From contig NZ_CAAJGK010000074.1 in NCBI RefSeq assembly GCF_900996245.1, positions 248,001 to 312,000 on the forward strand: a stretch of DNA of 64,000 bases. Reading direction: 5' to 3'. The notes below the pieces were generated by a model. It searched no databases. It worked only from the letters and a program-made list of their open reading frames with translations, and was not told where the DNA came from. This document shows positions 53,195 to 62,243 of this stretch, one piece after another. Position 1 is the stretch's first letter, and the number at the start of each line of letters is the position of its first letter. Source of the stretch: Paraburkholderia sp. BCC1886 (GTDB lineage: Bacteria > Pseudomonadota > Gammaproteobacteria > Burkholderiales > Burkholderiaceae). Made by a program: the position numbers and the translations under genes.

Positions 53195-54440
53195 AACGCA
53201 GCGCCTCCGCCGGACGGACTTTCGCGCCGCGCCAGCTCGGGTACAAGGTGGCCAGCGAAGACATCACGAAGGCAATGATGCCGATGCGCGCGACGTCGGC
53301 CGGAATCAGTTCCGACGGCAATTCGCTGATGAAGTACACCGACGGCGGCAGGAACTGCACGCCGAACACATGCTCGATCATCGGCACGAGCCACGGAATG
53401 CTCCACGCGATCAGGCAACCCAGCGCGACACCGGTCGCCGTGCCGATGAAGCCGATCGTCACGCCCTGCACGACGAAAATCTTCATGATCGAACGCGGCT
53501 GCGCACCGAGCGTGCGCAGGATCGCGATGTCGGCCTGCTTGTTGGTCACCGTCATCACCAGCGACGACACGAGGTTGAACGCCGCCACCGCGATGATCAG
53601 CGTGAGAATGATGAACATCATGCGTTTTTCGATCTGCACCGCGGAGAACCAGGTCTTGTTCTGCTGGGTCCAGTCGCGGATGTAGAGATCGCCCGACAGG
53701 CTGCGCGCCAGTTGGTGCGCGACCTCCGGCGCACGCTGCATGTCGGTGAGACGCAGCCGCACGCCGGTCGGCGCGGGTAGCCGGAACAGCGCCTGCGCAT
53801 CCTTGATGTTGATCAGCGCGAGCGTGCTGTCGTATTCGTAATGCCCCGACTCGAAGATGCCCACCACCGTGAACTGTTTCAGACGCGGCAGCATGCCGGC
53901 CGGCGTGATGGTGCCCTCGGGCGCGACCAGCGTGATCTTGTCGTTGACCTGCACGCCCAGATTGGTGGCGAGGTCGGCGCCCAGCACGATGCCGAAGTCG
54001 CCCGGCACCAGATCGGTCAGCTTGCCGCCCTTCATCTCCTTGCCGATGTCGGACACTTCCGGCTCGAGCGTCGGTTCCACGCCGCGCAAGGCGACGCCGC
54101 TCACGGCGTCCTGGCGCGTCAGGAGTGCCTGCGCTTCGACATACGGCGCAGCGCCGATCACCTGTTTATTCAGGCGCGCTTCCTTCGCGGTCAATTCCCA
54201 GTTGGGCATGGAACCCGTGGGCGAAAAAATTTCAACGTGTGCCAGCACCGACAGCATCCGGTCGCGCACTTCTTTCTGGAAGCCGTTCATGACCGACAGC
54301 ACGACGATCAGCGCGGCCACGCCGAGCGCGATGCCCGACATCGACACGAGCGCGATAAACGAGATAAAGCCGTTACCGGTCGTGCGCTTGCCGGCGCGGG
54401 TATAGCGCCAGCCAATCTGCCATTCGTAGGGAAATTTCAA
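53187..54440 (-). CDS. Lipoprotein-releasing ABC transporter permease (LolC/LolE type, possibly LolF)
   Basis: 417 residues. Four membrane spans: one at residues 25-48 and three near the C-terminus, with a large periplasmic domain between them, as in LolC/LolE. An early signature is GFISFIALVSMSGIALGVAAL. Only this one permease gene is linked to lolD, unlike the E. coli lolC-lolD-lolE operon, so it may act as a homodimer of the LolF kind. The start codon is TTG at 54440, with AAGGA eight bases upstream. Confidence 0.93.
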   Translation of the reverse strand: MKFPYEWQIGWRYTRAGKRTTGNGFISFIALVSMSGIALGVAALIVVLSVMNGFQKEVRDRMLSVLAHVEIFSPTGSMPNWELTAKEARLNKQVIGAAPYVEAQALLTRQDAVSGVALRGVEPTLEPEVSDIGKEMKGGKLTDLVPGDFGIVLGADLATNLGVQVNDKITLVAPEGTITPAGMLPRLKQFTVVGIFESGHYEYDSTLALINIKDAQALFRLPAPTGVRLRLTDMQRAPEVAHQLARSLSGDLYIRDWTQQNKTWFSAVQIEKRMMFIILTLIIAVAAFNLVSSLVMTVTNKQADIAILRTLGAQPRSIMKIFVVQGVTIGFIGTATGVALGCLIAWSIPWLVPMIEHVFGVQFLPPSVYFISELPSELIPADVARIGIIAFVMSSLATLYPSWRGAKVRPAEALRYE

Positions 54441-54749
54441 GCGAATCCTTGTCTGCGTTCTTCGGCTTCATGCCGCCCATGGCGGGCGCGCCGGTCCTGC
54501 GGCATGAGCGTCGTGATTCTGGGTGTCGTGGCGAACGGGAAGTTCCGGCTGGCCGCCAGCAGCGCCGCAGAAAAACCCTGCGCCACCGATGCCGCCCCCC
54601 GTGGCCGCCATCGCCTTCAATCAAGCGCGAAGTTTGCCATACAATCCCGCCCGCTCGCGCAAACCGGGCTCCGCGCGAGGTCATGGCCGTCGACGGGCCG
54701 GGATTAGCGGCCCGCTTGCGCGAGCGCTTGCCCTACAATGCGCAGCATC

Positions 54750-55856
54750 ATGCCCGTCGACCGCCTCCATCTCCTCCTGCCCTTCGCGCTGCCCGCCGCA
54801 GCTGACGCCACTACCGCCCTGCACGGCATCCAGAGCCCCGCGCTCGACCGGCTGATCGCGCGCGCGACACTGGTGGAACGGGTGATCGGCGAAGATTTCC
54901 AGCGCACGCTGCCGCACGAACGCTGGGTCGCCCGGCAGTTCGGCGCTTTAGCAGGCGGTTCGGCGGGCGCGTCCGACGAAGCGCCGCTCGCGCCCTACAT
55001 GCTGCGCGCCGACGGCGGCGAGCCCGGCACCGCCACCTGGGCCTGCGTGCAGCCGGTTCACGTGCGCATCGCGCATGACCATCTGGTGCTGATCGACCCG
55101 GCCTCGCTCGACCTGTCCGATCAGGAAGCCGCCACGTTGCTGGCGGTCGCGCGCCCGCTGATCGAAGAACTCGGCGTACGCATCGAAGCGCCGAAACCCG
55201 CGCGCTGGTATCTGTCGGGCGACGGCTTCGGCACGCTGGCCGGCGCCTCGCCGCTGCGCGCGAGCGGCCGCAACATCGAAATCTGGCTGCCGCACGAAGC
55301 GCATTCGGGCGAACGCTCGCGCGCGTGGATGAAGTTGCAGAACGAAGTGCAGATGGCGTGGTTCGAGCATCCGGTCAACGAGGCGCGCGAAGCGCGCGGC
55401 TTGCCTGCCGTCAATTCGATCTGGTTTCACGCACAGGGCGCGATGCAGCCGGTGCGCAGCCCGTTCGCGCGGGTGTCGTCGCACGCCCCCGCCACGCGTG
55501 GGCTCGCCCTCGCGGCCGGCGTGGCGACCGGCGCGCCGCCAGCCTCGTTTGACGCGTTGCTGGCCGCTCCCGATGCCGCAGCGCCTGCGGCCGGCGCCGC
55601 TCACACCACTCTCGTCGAACTCGATCCGTTCTCCGCGCCTTATATCGGACAGGACTGGGCCCGCTGGAACGACGCGTTCGCGGCGTTGCAAACCGACTGG
55701 TTCGCGCCCGCGCTGGACGCGCTGCTAAACGGCCGTCTCGGCGAACTCGGCCTCACGCTCTGCGGCGACACCGGTTCGGTGACGCTGAACGTCACGCGCG
55801 GCGACTTGCGTAAATTCTGGCGCCGGCGCGTATTTGCCTCGCTCTTCATCGAATGA
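54750..55856 (+). CDS. RpfE-like conserved protein upstream of recJ
   Basis: About 368 residues (372 if the ATG at 54738 is used). Cytoplasmic, no clear domain by eye. It begins VDRLHLLLPFALPA; a later segment VHVRIAHDHLVL and the conserved LYLSGDGFG-like part (WYLSGDGFGTL) recall the RpfE family, whose Xanthomonas member lies beside recJ, and some relatives are annotated as phosphoglycerate-mutase-like regulators. The identification rests partly on the shared neighbourhood (recJ, prfB, lysS). Biochemical role unknown. Confidence 0.65.
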   Translation: MPVDRLHLLLPFALPAAADATTALHGIQSPALDRLIARATLVERVIGEDFQRTLPHERWVARQFGALAGGSAGASDEAPLAPYMLRADGGEPGTATWACVQPVHVRIAHDHLVLIDPASLDLSDQEAATLLAVARPLIEELGVRIEAPKPARWYLSGDGFGTLAGASPLRASGRNIEIWLPHEAHSGERSRAWMKLQNEVQMAWFEHPVNEAREARGLPAVNSIWFHAQGAMQPVRSPFARVSSHAPATRGLALAAGVATGAPPASFDALLAAPDAAAPAAGAAHTTLVELDPFSAPYIGQDWARWNDAFAALQTDWFAPALDALLNGRLGELGLTLCGDTGSVTLNVTRGDLRKFWRRRVFASLFIE

Positions 55857-55896
55857 CTGACAGCCTCGCTCGCTGCACGAACCACGGCCTTTCCGA

Positions 55897-57603
55897 ATGA
55901 CCCGAATCGTTACCCGCGCCGCCTCTCCCGTCGACGCTGAAATTCTGATCCGCCATGGCCTGCATCCGGTGCTCGCGCGTCTGTACGCGGCGCGCGGCGT
56001 GTGTCTGCCCGACGAAATCGAAACGGGTCTCGCGCGCCTCGTGCCGCCGCTCGAACTGAAGGGCTGCGAAACCGCGGCGGGCCTGCTCGCCGATGCCATT
56101 CAGGGCAAGCGCCGCATGCTGGTGGTCGCCGACTACGATTGCGACGGCGCCACCGCCTGTGCCGTCGCGGTACGCGGGCTGCGCATGTTCGGCGGCAATA
56201 TCGAGTACCTGGTGCCGAACCGTTTCGAATACGGCTATGGGCTGACGCCGGAAATCGTCGCGCTGGCGGCGCAAAACGCGGCAGGCAAACCGGAACTGCT
56301 GATCACGGTCGACAACGGCATCGCCAGCGTGGACGGTGTGGCAGCGGCCAACGCGCTCGGTATCGACGTGCTGGTCACCGACCATCACCTGCCCGGCGAC
56401 GAGTTGCCCGCGGCACGCGCAATCGTCAATCCGAACCAGCCGGGCTGCAGCTTTCCGAGCAAGTGCCTGGCGGGCGTCGGCGTGATGTTTTACGTGCTGC
56501 TCGCGCTGCGCGCGGAATTGCGCCGCCGCGGTGCGTTCAATGAGGCGTTTCCCGAGCCGCGGCTGGACGGCCTGCTCGATCTGGTCGCGCTCGGCACGGT
56601 GGCCGACGTGGTCAAGCTGGACGGCAACAATCGCGTGCTGGTCGCGCAAGGTTTGCAGCGCATCCGCAAAGGCAAGATGCAGCCGGGGATCGCCGCGCTG
56701 TTCCGCGCCGCCGCGCGCGATGCGCGCAGCGCGTCGGGCTTCGACCTCGGCTTCGCGCTCGGGCCGCGGCTGAACGCAGCGGGCAGGCTGTCGGATATGT
56801 CGCTCGGCATCGAATGCCTGACCACCGACGACATCGGCCGCGCCTGGGACCTCGCGCAGCAACTCGACACGATGAACCGCGAGCGCCGCGAAATCGAAGC
56901 CGGCATGCAGCAGCAGGCGCTCGACGACCTGTCGGCGATCGACCCCGCCGACGCCACCACCATCACCCTCTTCAATCCCGGCTGGCATCAGGGCGTGATC
57001 GGCATCGTCGCCGGGCGGCTCAAGGAGAAATTCCACCGGCCCTCGTTCACCTTCGCGCACGCCGACGACAGCGGCGTGCTGGTCAAGGGCTCGGGCCGCT
57101 CGATCGCGGGATTCCATCTGCGCGATGCGCTCGATCTGATCTCGAAGCGCGAGCCCGGGATGATCGTCAAGTTCGGCGGTCACGCGATGGCCGCCGGCCT
57201 GACGCTCGCGGCCGCCGACGTGCCGCGCTTCACCGCTGCGTTCGAAGCAGTCGGCCGTGAATGGCTGTCGCCCGAAGCGCTGTCGCGGACGGTCGAAACC
57301 GACGGTGAACTCGAAGACGCCTATTTCACGCCGCAGTTCGTCGAGATGCTCGACGCGGCCGTCTGGGGCCAGGGTTTCCCGGCGCCGGTGTTTTCCGGTG
57401 AATTCGATATCGCGTCGCAGGCGCTGGTGAAGGACAAGCATCTGAAACTGCAACTCATTCGCGGGCGGCAGCGCTTCAACGCCATCTGGTTCAATCACAC
57501 GGACACGTTGCCGGCGCGCACCACGGTCGCCTACCGGCTCGCCAGCGACACGTGGAACGGCGTGTCGCGCGTACAACTGATCGTCGAGCACGCGGCGAGC
57601 TGA
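55897..57603 (+). CDS. recJ: Single-stranded-DNA-specific exonuclease RecJ
   Basis: 568 residues. RecJ is a 5'-3' ssDNA exonuclease in recombination and mismatch repair. DHH-family motifs: VADYDCDGATA, TVDNGIAS, VTDHHLPG and GTVADVVKL; the DHHA1 domain contains KGSGRSIAGFHL and KFGGHAMAAGLT. It starts 40 bp after the rpfE-like gene. Together with mutS in the same window it supplies a second repair function, but they are far apart. Confidence 0.97.
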   Translation: MTRIVTRAASPVDAEILIRHGLHPVLARLYAARGVCLPDEIETGLARLVPPLELKGCETAAGLLADAIQGKRRMLVVADYDCDGATACAVAVRGLRMFGGNIEYLVPNRFEYGYGLTPEIVALAAQNAAGKPELLITVDNGIASVDGVAAANALGIDVLVTDHHLPGDELPAARAIVNPNQPGCSFPSKCLAGVGVMFYVLLALRAELRRRGAFNEAFPEPRLDGLLDLVALGTVADVVKLDGNNRVLVAQGLQRIRKGKMQPGIAALFRAAARDARSASGFDLGFALGPRLNAAGRLSDMSLGIECLTTDDIGRAWDLAQQLDTMNRERREIEAGMQQQALDDLSAIDPADATTITLFNPGWHQGVIGIVAGRLKEKFHRPSFTFAHADDSGVLVKGSGRSIAGFHLRDALDLISKREPGMIVKFGGHAMAAGLTLAAADVPRFTAAFEAVGREWLSPEALSRTVETDGELEDAYFTPQFVEMLDAAVWGQGFPAPVFSGEFDIASQALVKDKHLKLQLIRGRQRFNAIWFNHTDTLPARTTVAYRLASDTWNGVSRVQLIVEHAAS

Positions 57604-57693
57604 ACGCGCCGGGTCCGGCGTTTCTGGTCCCCGCCGGCTCGTTCGGGCCGGCCTTCGCGCGCTCCGCCGGTCCGGCCGGGCGCGCCGATCGGC

Positions 57694-57699
57694 TATAAT
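57694..57699 (+). promoter_or_regulatory. Candidate -10 element upstream of prfB
   Basis: A perfect TATAAT ends about 32 bp upstream of the prfB ATG, in the short gap after recJ. No matching -35 is seen 17 bp upstream (TCCGGC), so it may be weak or need an activator. Confidence 0.4.
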
Positions 57700-57731
57700 T
57701 CCCCCCTTTTTACGAAGCTATAAAGATCGAC

Positions 57732-58836
57732 ATGGAAGCGGAACGTCTCAACGCGATCGAAGCCTCTCTGGCGGACCTGCGCACGCGCGCGGACTCGCTA
57801 CGGGGGTATCTTTGACTACGACGACAAAGCACTGCGTCTAATCGAAGTGAACCGGGAACTCGAAGACCCGGACGTCTGGAACGACTCGAAGCACGCCCAG
57901 GCCCTCGGCCGGGAAAAGAAACTGCTCGACGACACGGTCGGCAAGCTCACCTCGCTCGATAACGACCTGCGCGACGCGCAGGACCTGTTCGAGATGGCCA
58001 GGGAAGAGGCCGACGACGACACGCTGATCTCCTGCGAAACCGATGCACAAGGACTCGAAGCGCGCGTCGCCGACATGGAATTTCGCCGCATGTTCGCGAA
58101 TCCGGCCGACCCGAACAACGCATTTCTCGACATCCAGGCCGGCGCCGGCGGCACCGAAGCGTGCGACTGGGCGGCCATGCTGCTGCGCCAGTATCTGCGC
58201 TACTGCGAGCGCAAGGGCTTCAAGACCGAAGTGCTGGAGCAGACCGACGGCGACGTCGCGGGCATCAAGAACGCCACCATCAAGATCGAAGGCGAATACG
58301 CGTACGGCTTCCTGCGCACCGAAACCGGCGTGCACCGCCTCGTGCGCAAGTCGCCGTTCGATTCGTCGGGCGGACGTCACACGTCGTTTTCGTCGGTCTT
58401 CGTGTACCCGGAAGTCGACGAGTCGATCGAAGTGGACATCAACCCGGCCGACTTGCGCATCGACACGTATCGCGCATCCGGTGCGGGCGGTCAGCACATC
58501 AACAAGACCGACTCCGCCGTGCGTATCACGCACATGCCGTCGGGCATCGTCGTGCAGTGCCAGAACGACCGCTCGCAGCACCGTAACCGCGCCGAAGCGA
58601 TGGCCATGCTGAAATCGCGCCTGTACGAAGCGGAAATCCGCAAACGTCAGGCCGAGCAGGACAAGCTCGAAGCCGGCAAGACCGACGTGGGCTGGGGTCA
58701 TCAGATCCGTTCCTACGTGCTGGACAACAGCCGTATCAAGGACTTGCGCACCAACGTCGAAATCAGCAATACCAAGAGCGTGCTCGACGGCGACCTCGAT
58801 CCGTTCATCAGCGCGAGCCTGAAACAGGGCGTGTAA
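57732..58836 (+). CDS. prfB: Peptide chain release factor 2 (programmed +1 frameshift)
   Basis: RF2 reads UGA and UAA stop codons. It is split by a programmed frameshift: a short first frame of 27 codons from the ATG at 57732 reaches an in-frame TGA at 57813-57815, and the rest continues in the +1 frame from GAC at 57814, giving about 367 residues. The SPF anticodon-like motif is in RKSPFDSSGGRH and the GGQ motif in GAGGQHINKTD. lysS follows downstream, as in E. coli. Confidence 0.98.
57801..57816 (+). promoter_or_regulatory. prfB programmed +1 frameshift site
   Basis: A run of five G (57802-57806) acts as an internal Shine-Dalgarno, followed by TAT, the slippery CTT and the UGA codon (57813-57815) in the context CTTTGAC. 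This is the canonical autoregulatory site: low RF2 lets the ribosome slip +1 and make more RF2. Confidence 0.97.
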
Positions 58837-58965
58837 GCAGCGCGACCGGCGCGGCACGCAAAGCCGCGCCGCCTCTTCGACGCCTCTTTTTAGCGCCTGA
58901 GTTTTTTCACCGTATGGCCTCCCGCATGTGGTGTTCCGATGCGGGTCACCGAATACCAGATCATC

Positions 58966-60507
58966 ATGACCGAACCGACCCAGCCGACCGCGGCCCCAGC
59001 GAGCGTCGCCCCCGAAGTGGACGACAACAAGATCATGACCGAGCGCCGCGAAAAGCTGCGCGAGTTGCGTGACCAGGGCGTCGCCTATCCGAACGATTTC
59101 CGCCCCACGCATCACGCCGCCGATCTGCAGACGCAGTACGAGCACAGCGACAAGGAAGCGCTCGAAGCGAATCCGCTCGAAGTCGCGATCGCCGGGCGCA
59201 TGATGCTCAAGCGCGTCATGGGCAAGGCGAGCTTCGCGACCGTGCGCGACGGCTCGGGTCAGATCCAGTTCTTCATCACGCCGGCCGACGTCGGTCAGGA
59301 AACCTACGACGCGTTCAAGAAGTGGGACATGGGCGATATCGTCGCCACGCGCGGCGTGCTGTTTCGCACCAACAAGGGCGAACTGTCGGTGCGCTGTACC
59401 GAACTGCGCCTGCTGGCGAAGTCGTTGCGCCCGCTGCCGGATAAATTCCACGGTCTCGCCGATCAGGAAATGAAGTACCGCCAGCGCTACGTCGACCTGA
59501 TCGTCACGCCGGAAACGCGCAAGACGTTCGTCGCGCGGACCAAGGCGATTTCGTCGATCCGCAAGTTCATGGCGGACGCCGACTTCATGGAAGTCGAAAC
59601 GCCGATGCTGCACCCGATTCCGGGCGGCGCCGCAGCCAAACCGTTCACCACGCATCACAACGCGCTCGACATGCAGATGTATCTGCGTATCGCGCCGGAG
59701 CTGTATTTGAAGCGACTGGTGGTGGGCGGCTTCGAGCGTGTGTTCGAGATCAACCGTAACTTCCGCAATGAGGGCGTCTCGGTGCGCCACAATCCGGAAT
59801 TTACGATGATCGAGTTCTACGCAGCCTACACCGACTACCACTGGCTGATGGACTTCGTCGAACAGTTGATCCGTCAGGCCGCGGTCGATGCGCTCGGCAC
59901 CGCGACGATCACGTATCAGGGTCGCGAGCTGGATCTGGCGAAGCCGTTCCATCGCCTGACCATCACGCAGGCCATTCAGAAATACGCGCCGCAATACACC
60001 AGCGAACAGCTGGCCGACGGCGCGTTCCTGCGCACGGAGCTCAAGAAGTTCGGCGTGGATGCGTCGCAGCCGCAGTTCCTGAACGCGGGCGTGGGTTCGC
60101 TGCAACTGGCGCTGTTCGAAGAAACCGCCGAATCGCAATTGTGGGAGCCGACGTACATCATCGACTACCCGGTCGAAGTGTCGCCGCTGGCGCGTGCGTC
60201 GGACAAGGTCGAAGGCATCACGGAGCGGTTCGAGCTGTTCATTACGGGCCGCGAAATCGCCAACGGTTTCTCGGAGCTGAACGATCCCGAAGATCAGGCA
60301 GCGCGTTTCAGGAAGCAGGTCGACCAGAAGGATGCGGGCGACGAAGAGGCGATGTTCTACGACGCCGACTATATTCGCGCGCTGGAATACGGCATGCCGC
60401 CGGCCGGCGGTTGCGGGATCGGTATCGACCGGCTGGTGATGATGCTCACCGACAGCCCGAGTATTCGCGACGTGATTCTGTTCCCGCATCTGCGTCGCGA
60501 AGATTGA
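58966..60507 (+). CDS. lysS: Lysyl-tRNA synthetase, class II
   Basis: 513 residues. An N-terminal OB-fold anticodon-binding domain (IAGRMMLKRVMGKASFATV) is followed by a class II catalytic core: motif 2 around FEINRNFRNEGVSVRHNPEF and motif 3 near GCGIGIDRLVMM. The ATG at 58966 gives the usual Ala/Pro-containing leader before MTERREKLRELR; an earlier in-frame ATG at 58939 is less likely. 129 bp after prfB; ends at a terminator. Confidence 0.98.
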   Translation: MTEPTQPTAAPASVAPEVDDNKIMTERREKLRELRDQGVAYPNDFRPTHHAADLQTQYEHSDKEALEANPLEVAIAGRMMLKRVMGKASFATVRDGSGQIQFFITPADVGQETYDAFKKWDMGDIVATRGVLFRTNKGELSVRCTELRLLAKSLRPLPDKFHGLADQEMKYRQRYVDLIVTPETRKTFVARTKAISSIRKFMADADFMEVETPMLHPIPGGAAAKPFTTHHNALDMQMYLRIAPELYLKRLVVGGFERVFEINRNFRNEGVSVRHNPEFTMIEFYAAYTDYHWLMDFVEQLIRQAAVDALGTATITYQGRELDLAKPFHRLTITQAIQKYAPQYTSEQLADGAFLRTELKKFGVDASQPQFLNAGVGSLQLALFEETAESQLWEPTYIIDYPVEVSPLARASDKVEGITERFELFITGREIANGFSELNDPEDQAARFRKQVDQKDAGDEEAMFYDADYIRALEYGMPPAGGCGIGIDRLVMMLTDSPSIRDVILFPHLRRED

Positions 60508-60533
60508 AGCCGACGCGTAGCTGGTGAGAAAAG

Positions 60534-60566
60534 AAAAAGCCCGGTATCGACGATGCCGGGCTTTTT
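60534..60566 (+). terminator. Rho-independent terminator after lysS
   Basis: AAAAAGCCCGG pairs with CCGGGCTTTTT, with ATC/GAT extending the stem past one G-U wobble around a three-base loop; it begins 27 bp after the stop. Confidence 0.92.
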
Positions 60567-60759
60567 GTTTGTAACCAGCGGTAAAAGCTTCGATGTCCCG
60601 ACGTGCCCGCACATCGTATGCGCTCGATGGCGACTAGATTGCCCGCGAGGCGGGAACGCACATTGCTACCAGATCGTTACAAATTGAAACCCGGCCGGAA
60701 TCCATCTGGCCGACACTTAGCCCTATCAACACTCGACTCTGCCAGAGACGGAGGCCACC

Positions 60760-61446
60760 ATGGAAAGCCCGAACACCCAACCGACGCAACAGCGTCGTCT
60801 TCACCCACTCATCGCGACCGCAGCGGGCGCGGTGATCGTCGCCAGCCTGGTTGCGACCGCCGCTGTCACCGGTCTCTTCCCGCACGCGTCCAGCAGCAAC
60901 TCCCAGAACGATCAGACTCAGGCCGCACAGGTCGGCACGCAACCGGCCGTGGTCGACTCCGCGGCGCCGGCGAATCCGTCGGTTCAACAACAGGCACAGC
61001 AAGCACCCCAGCCTGTCGCTCCCACGCCGGCACAGCAGCAGCAATATGCCCAGCAGCAGCAGGCTCAGGCCGCCCAACAGGAAGCCCAGCAACCACCGCC
61101 CGCGCCTGCTTACTGCGAGTCGTGCGGCACCGTGGCCGCCGTCTCGGCGGTGCGTCATGAGGGGCATGGTACGGGGATCGGCGCGGTCGGTGGCGCAGTG
61201 GCAGGCGGCGTAGTCGGCAACCAGTTCGGTGGTGGCGGCGGACGCACGGCGATGACCGTGCTCGGCGCGCTCGGCGGCGGTCTTGCGGGCAATTCGGTGG
61301 AGAAGCACATCCGCAGCACGACGTCGTACTCGGTGCGCGTGCATATGGAAAACGGCAAGACCCGCTACTTTACGTATCACGACGCGCCCCCCTTCCAGCA
61401 AGGTCAGCGCGTGCGGGTCGAGAACGGGACGCTAGTAGCTAGCTGA
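60760..61446 (+). CDS. Glycine-zipper 2TM-domain protein with Gln/Pro linker
   Basis: 228 residues. A basic N-terminus leads to one membrane span (about residues 20-40), then a ~60-residue linker rich in Gln, Ala and Pro, a CESCG motif, and a glycine-zipper segment (GAVGGAVAGGVVGNQFGGGGG) of the Rick_17kDa/SlyB type, followed by a small beta-rich C-terminal domain with SVRVHMENGKTRYFTY. GGAGG precedes the ATG by five bases. Related proteins sit in the outer membrane or periplasm; here there is no lipobox, so the protein is probably anchored in the inner membrane. Function unknown. Confidence 0.85.
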   Translation: MESPNTQPTQQRRLHPLIATAAGAVIVASLVATAAVTGLFPHASSSNSQNDQTQAAQVGTQPAVVDSAAPANPSVQQQAQQAPQPVAPTPAQQQQYAQQQQAQAAQQEAQQPPPAPAYCESCGTVAAVSAVRHEGHGTGIGAVGGAVAGGVVGNQFGGGGGRTAMTVLGALGGGLAGNSVEKHIRSTTSYSVRVHMENGKTRYFTYHDAPPFQQGQRVRVENGTLVAS

Positions 61447-61492
61447 GTGGGAGGCTAACCACGAAGCTCGCCGCAAAGTCGCGGCAGAAATG

Positions 61493-61524
61493 AAAAAAGG
61501 CGATTCCACCGAATCGCCTTTTTC
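61493..61524 (+). terminator. Bidirectional Rho-independent terminator
   Basis: A perfect stem (AAAAAGGCGATTC with GAATCGCCTTTTT, four-base loop CACC) between the glycine-zipper gene and iscX, which converge here. Confidence 0.94.
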
Positions 61525-61537
61525 AATTTGAAGCCGC

Positions 61538-61735
61538 TCAATAATCCGCGTCTTCGATCCATGCAGCCTGAATTGCTTCGAGGATTTTTTCGTTCGAGCG
61601 CTCGGGATCGTCGTCGAATCCTTCCAGCTCGGTGACCCAGCGGTGCAAATCGGTGAAGCGCACCTGTTGCGGATCGATGTCCTGGTGCTTGTCGGTCAGG
61701 GCCATTGCGATGTCTTGCGTATCGGTCCACTTCAT
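61538..61735 (-). CDS. iscX: Fe-S assembly protein IscX
   Basis: 65 residues, acidic. IscX binds IscS and iron and tunes Fe-S cluster assembly. The N-terminus MKWTDTQDIAMAL and the segment DPQQVRFTDLHRWV are typical. An AGGAGGA ribosome site precedes the ATG. Last gene of the isc cluster, 15 bp after fdx. Confidence 0.97.
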   Translation of the reverse strand: MKWTDTQDIAMALTDKHQDIDPQQVRFTDLHRWVTELEGFDDDPERSNEKILEAIQAAWIEDADY

Positions 61736-61750
61736 GGCTGCATCCTCCTG

Positions 61751-62092
61751 TTAGTGGTTTTCCTTCGCGTGATTGATCGTGTAACGCGGAATCTCGACGA
61801 CCAGATCCTGTTCTGCCGGCACCAGCGCCTGGCACGACAAACGCGAGGCAGGCTCGAGCCCCCACGCCTTGTCCAGCAGATCGTCCTCGTCTTCCCCGGA
61901 CGGCGTCAAGGCGGCGAAACCCTCACGCACGATCACGTGACACGTGGTGCATGCGCACGACTTCTCGCACGCGTGCTCGATTTCGATGCCGTGCTCGAGC
62001 AGGCTGTCGCAAATGCTCTGGCCAGGCACGGCGTCGATCACCGCGCCGTCAGGGCATAGTTCGACGTGGGGCAGCACAACGATTTGAGGCAT
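61751..62092 (-). CDS. fdx: 2Fe-2S ferredoxin of the isc cluster
   Basis: 113 residues, adrenodoxin-like. Cluster cysteines: one in HACEKSCACTTC (the CxxxxxCxxC set) and a fourth in RLSCQALV. It supplies electrons for Fe-S assembly. Between hscA and iscX, as in the standard isc operon. Confidence 0.97.
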   Translation of the reverse strand: MPQIVVLPHVELCPDGAVIDAVPGQSICDSLLEHGIEIEHACEKSCACTTCHVIVREGFAALTPSGEDEDDLLDKAWGLEPASRLSCQALVPAEQDLVVEIPRYTINHAKENH

Positions 62093-62243
62093 ACATTTTC
62101 CGTTTGGGTCTGCGGCACGGCGGCCTCGAACAGGCTCCGTGCCATTTTACTGGCGCCATGCGGACTTTTCGACGAGCCCGCATGACGCGATGAGTCGGTT
62201 CGGGCAACTGCGCCCGCCCGCCGTTGGCGCCGCAACGTCTCGC

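Noticed and set aside
57838..60612. 924-codon open frame antisense to prfB and lysS
   Set aside because: Runs through two well-identified genes and shows the same antisense composition; no ribosome site or known motif.
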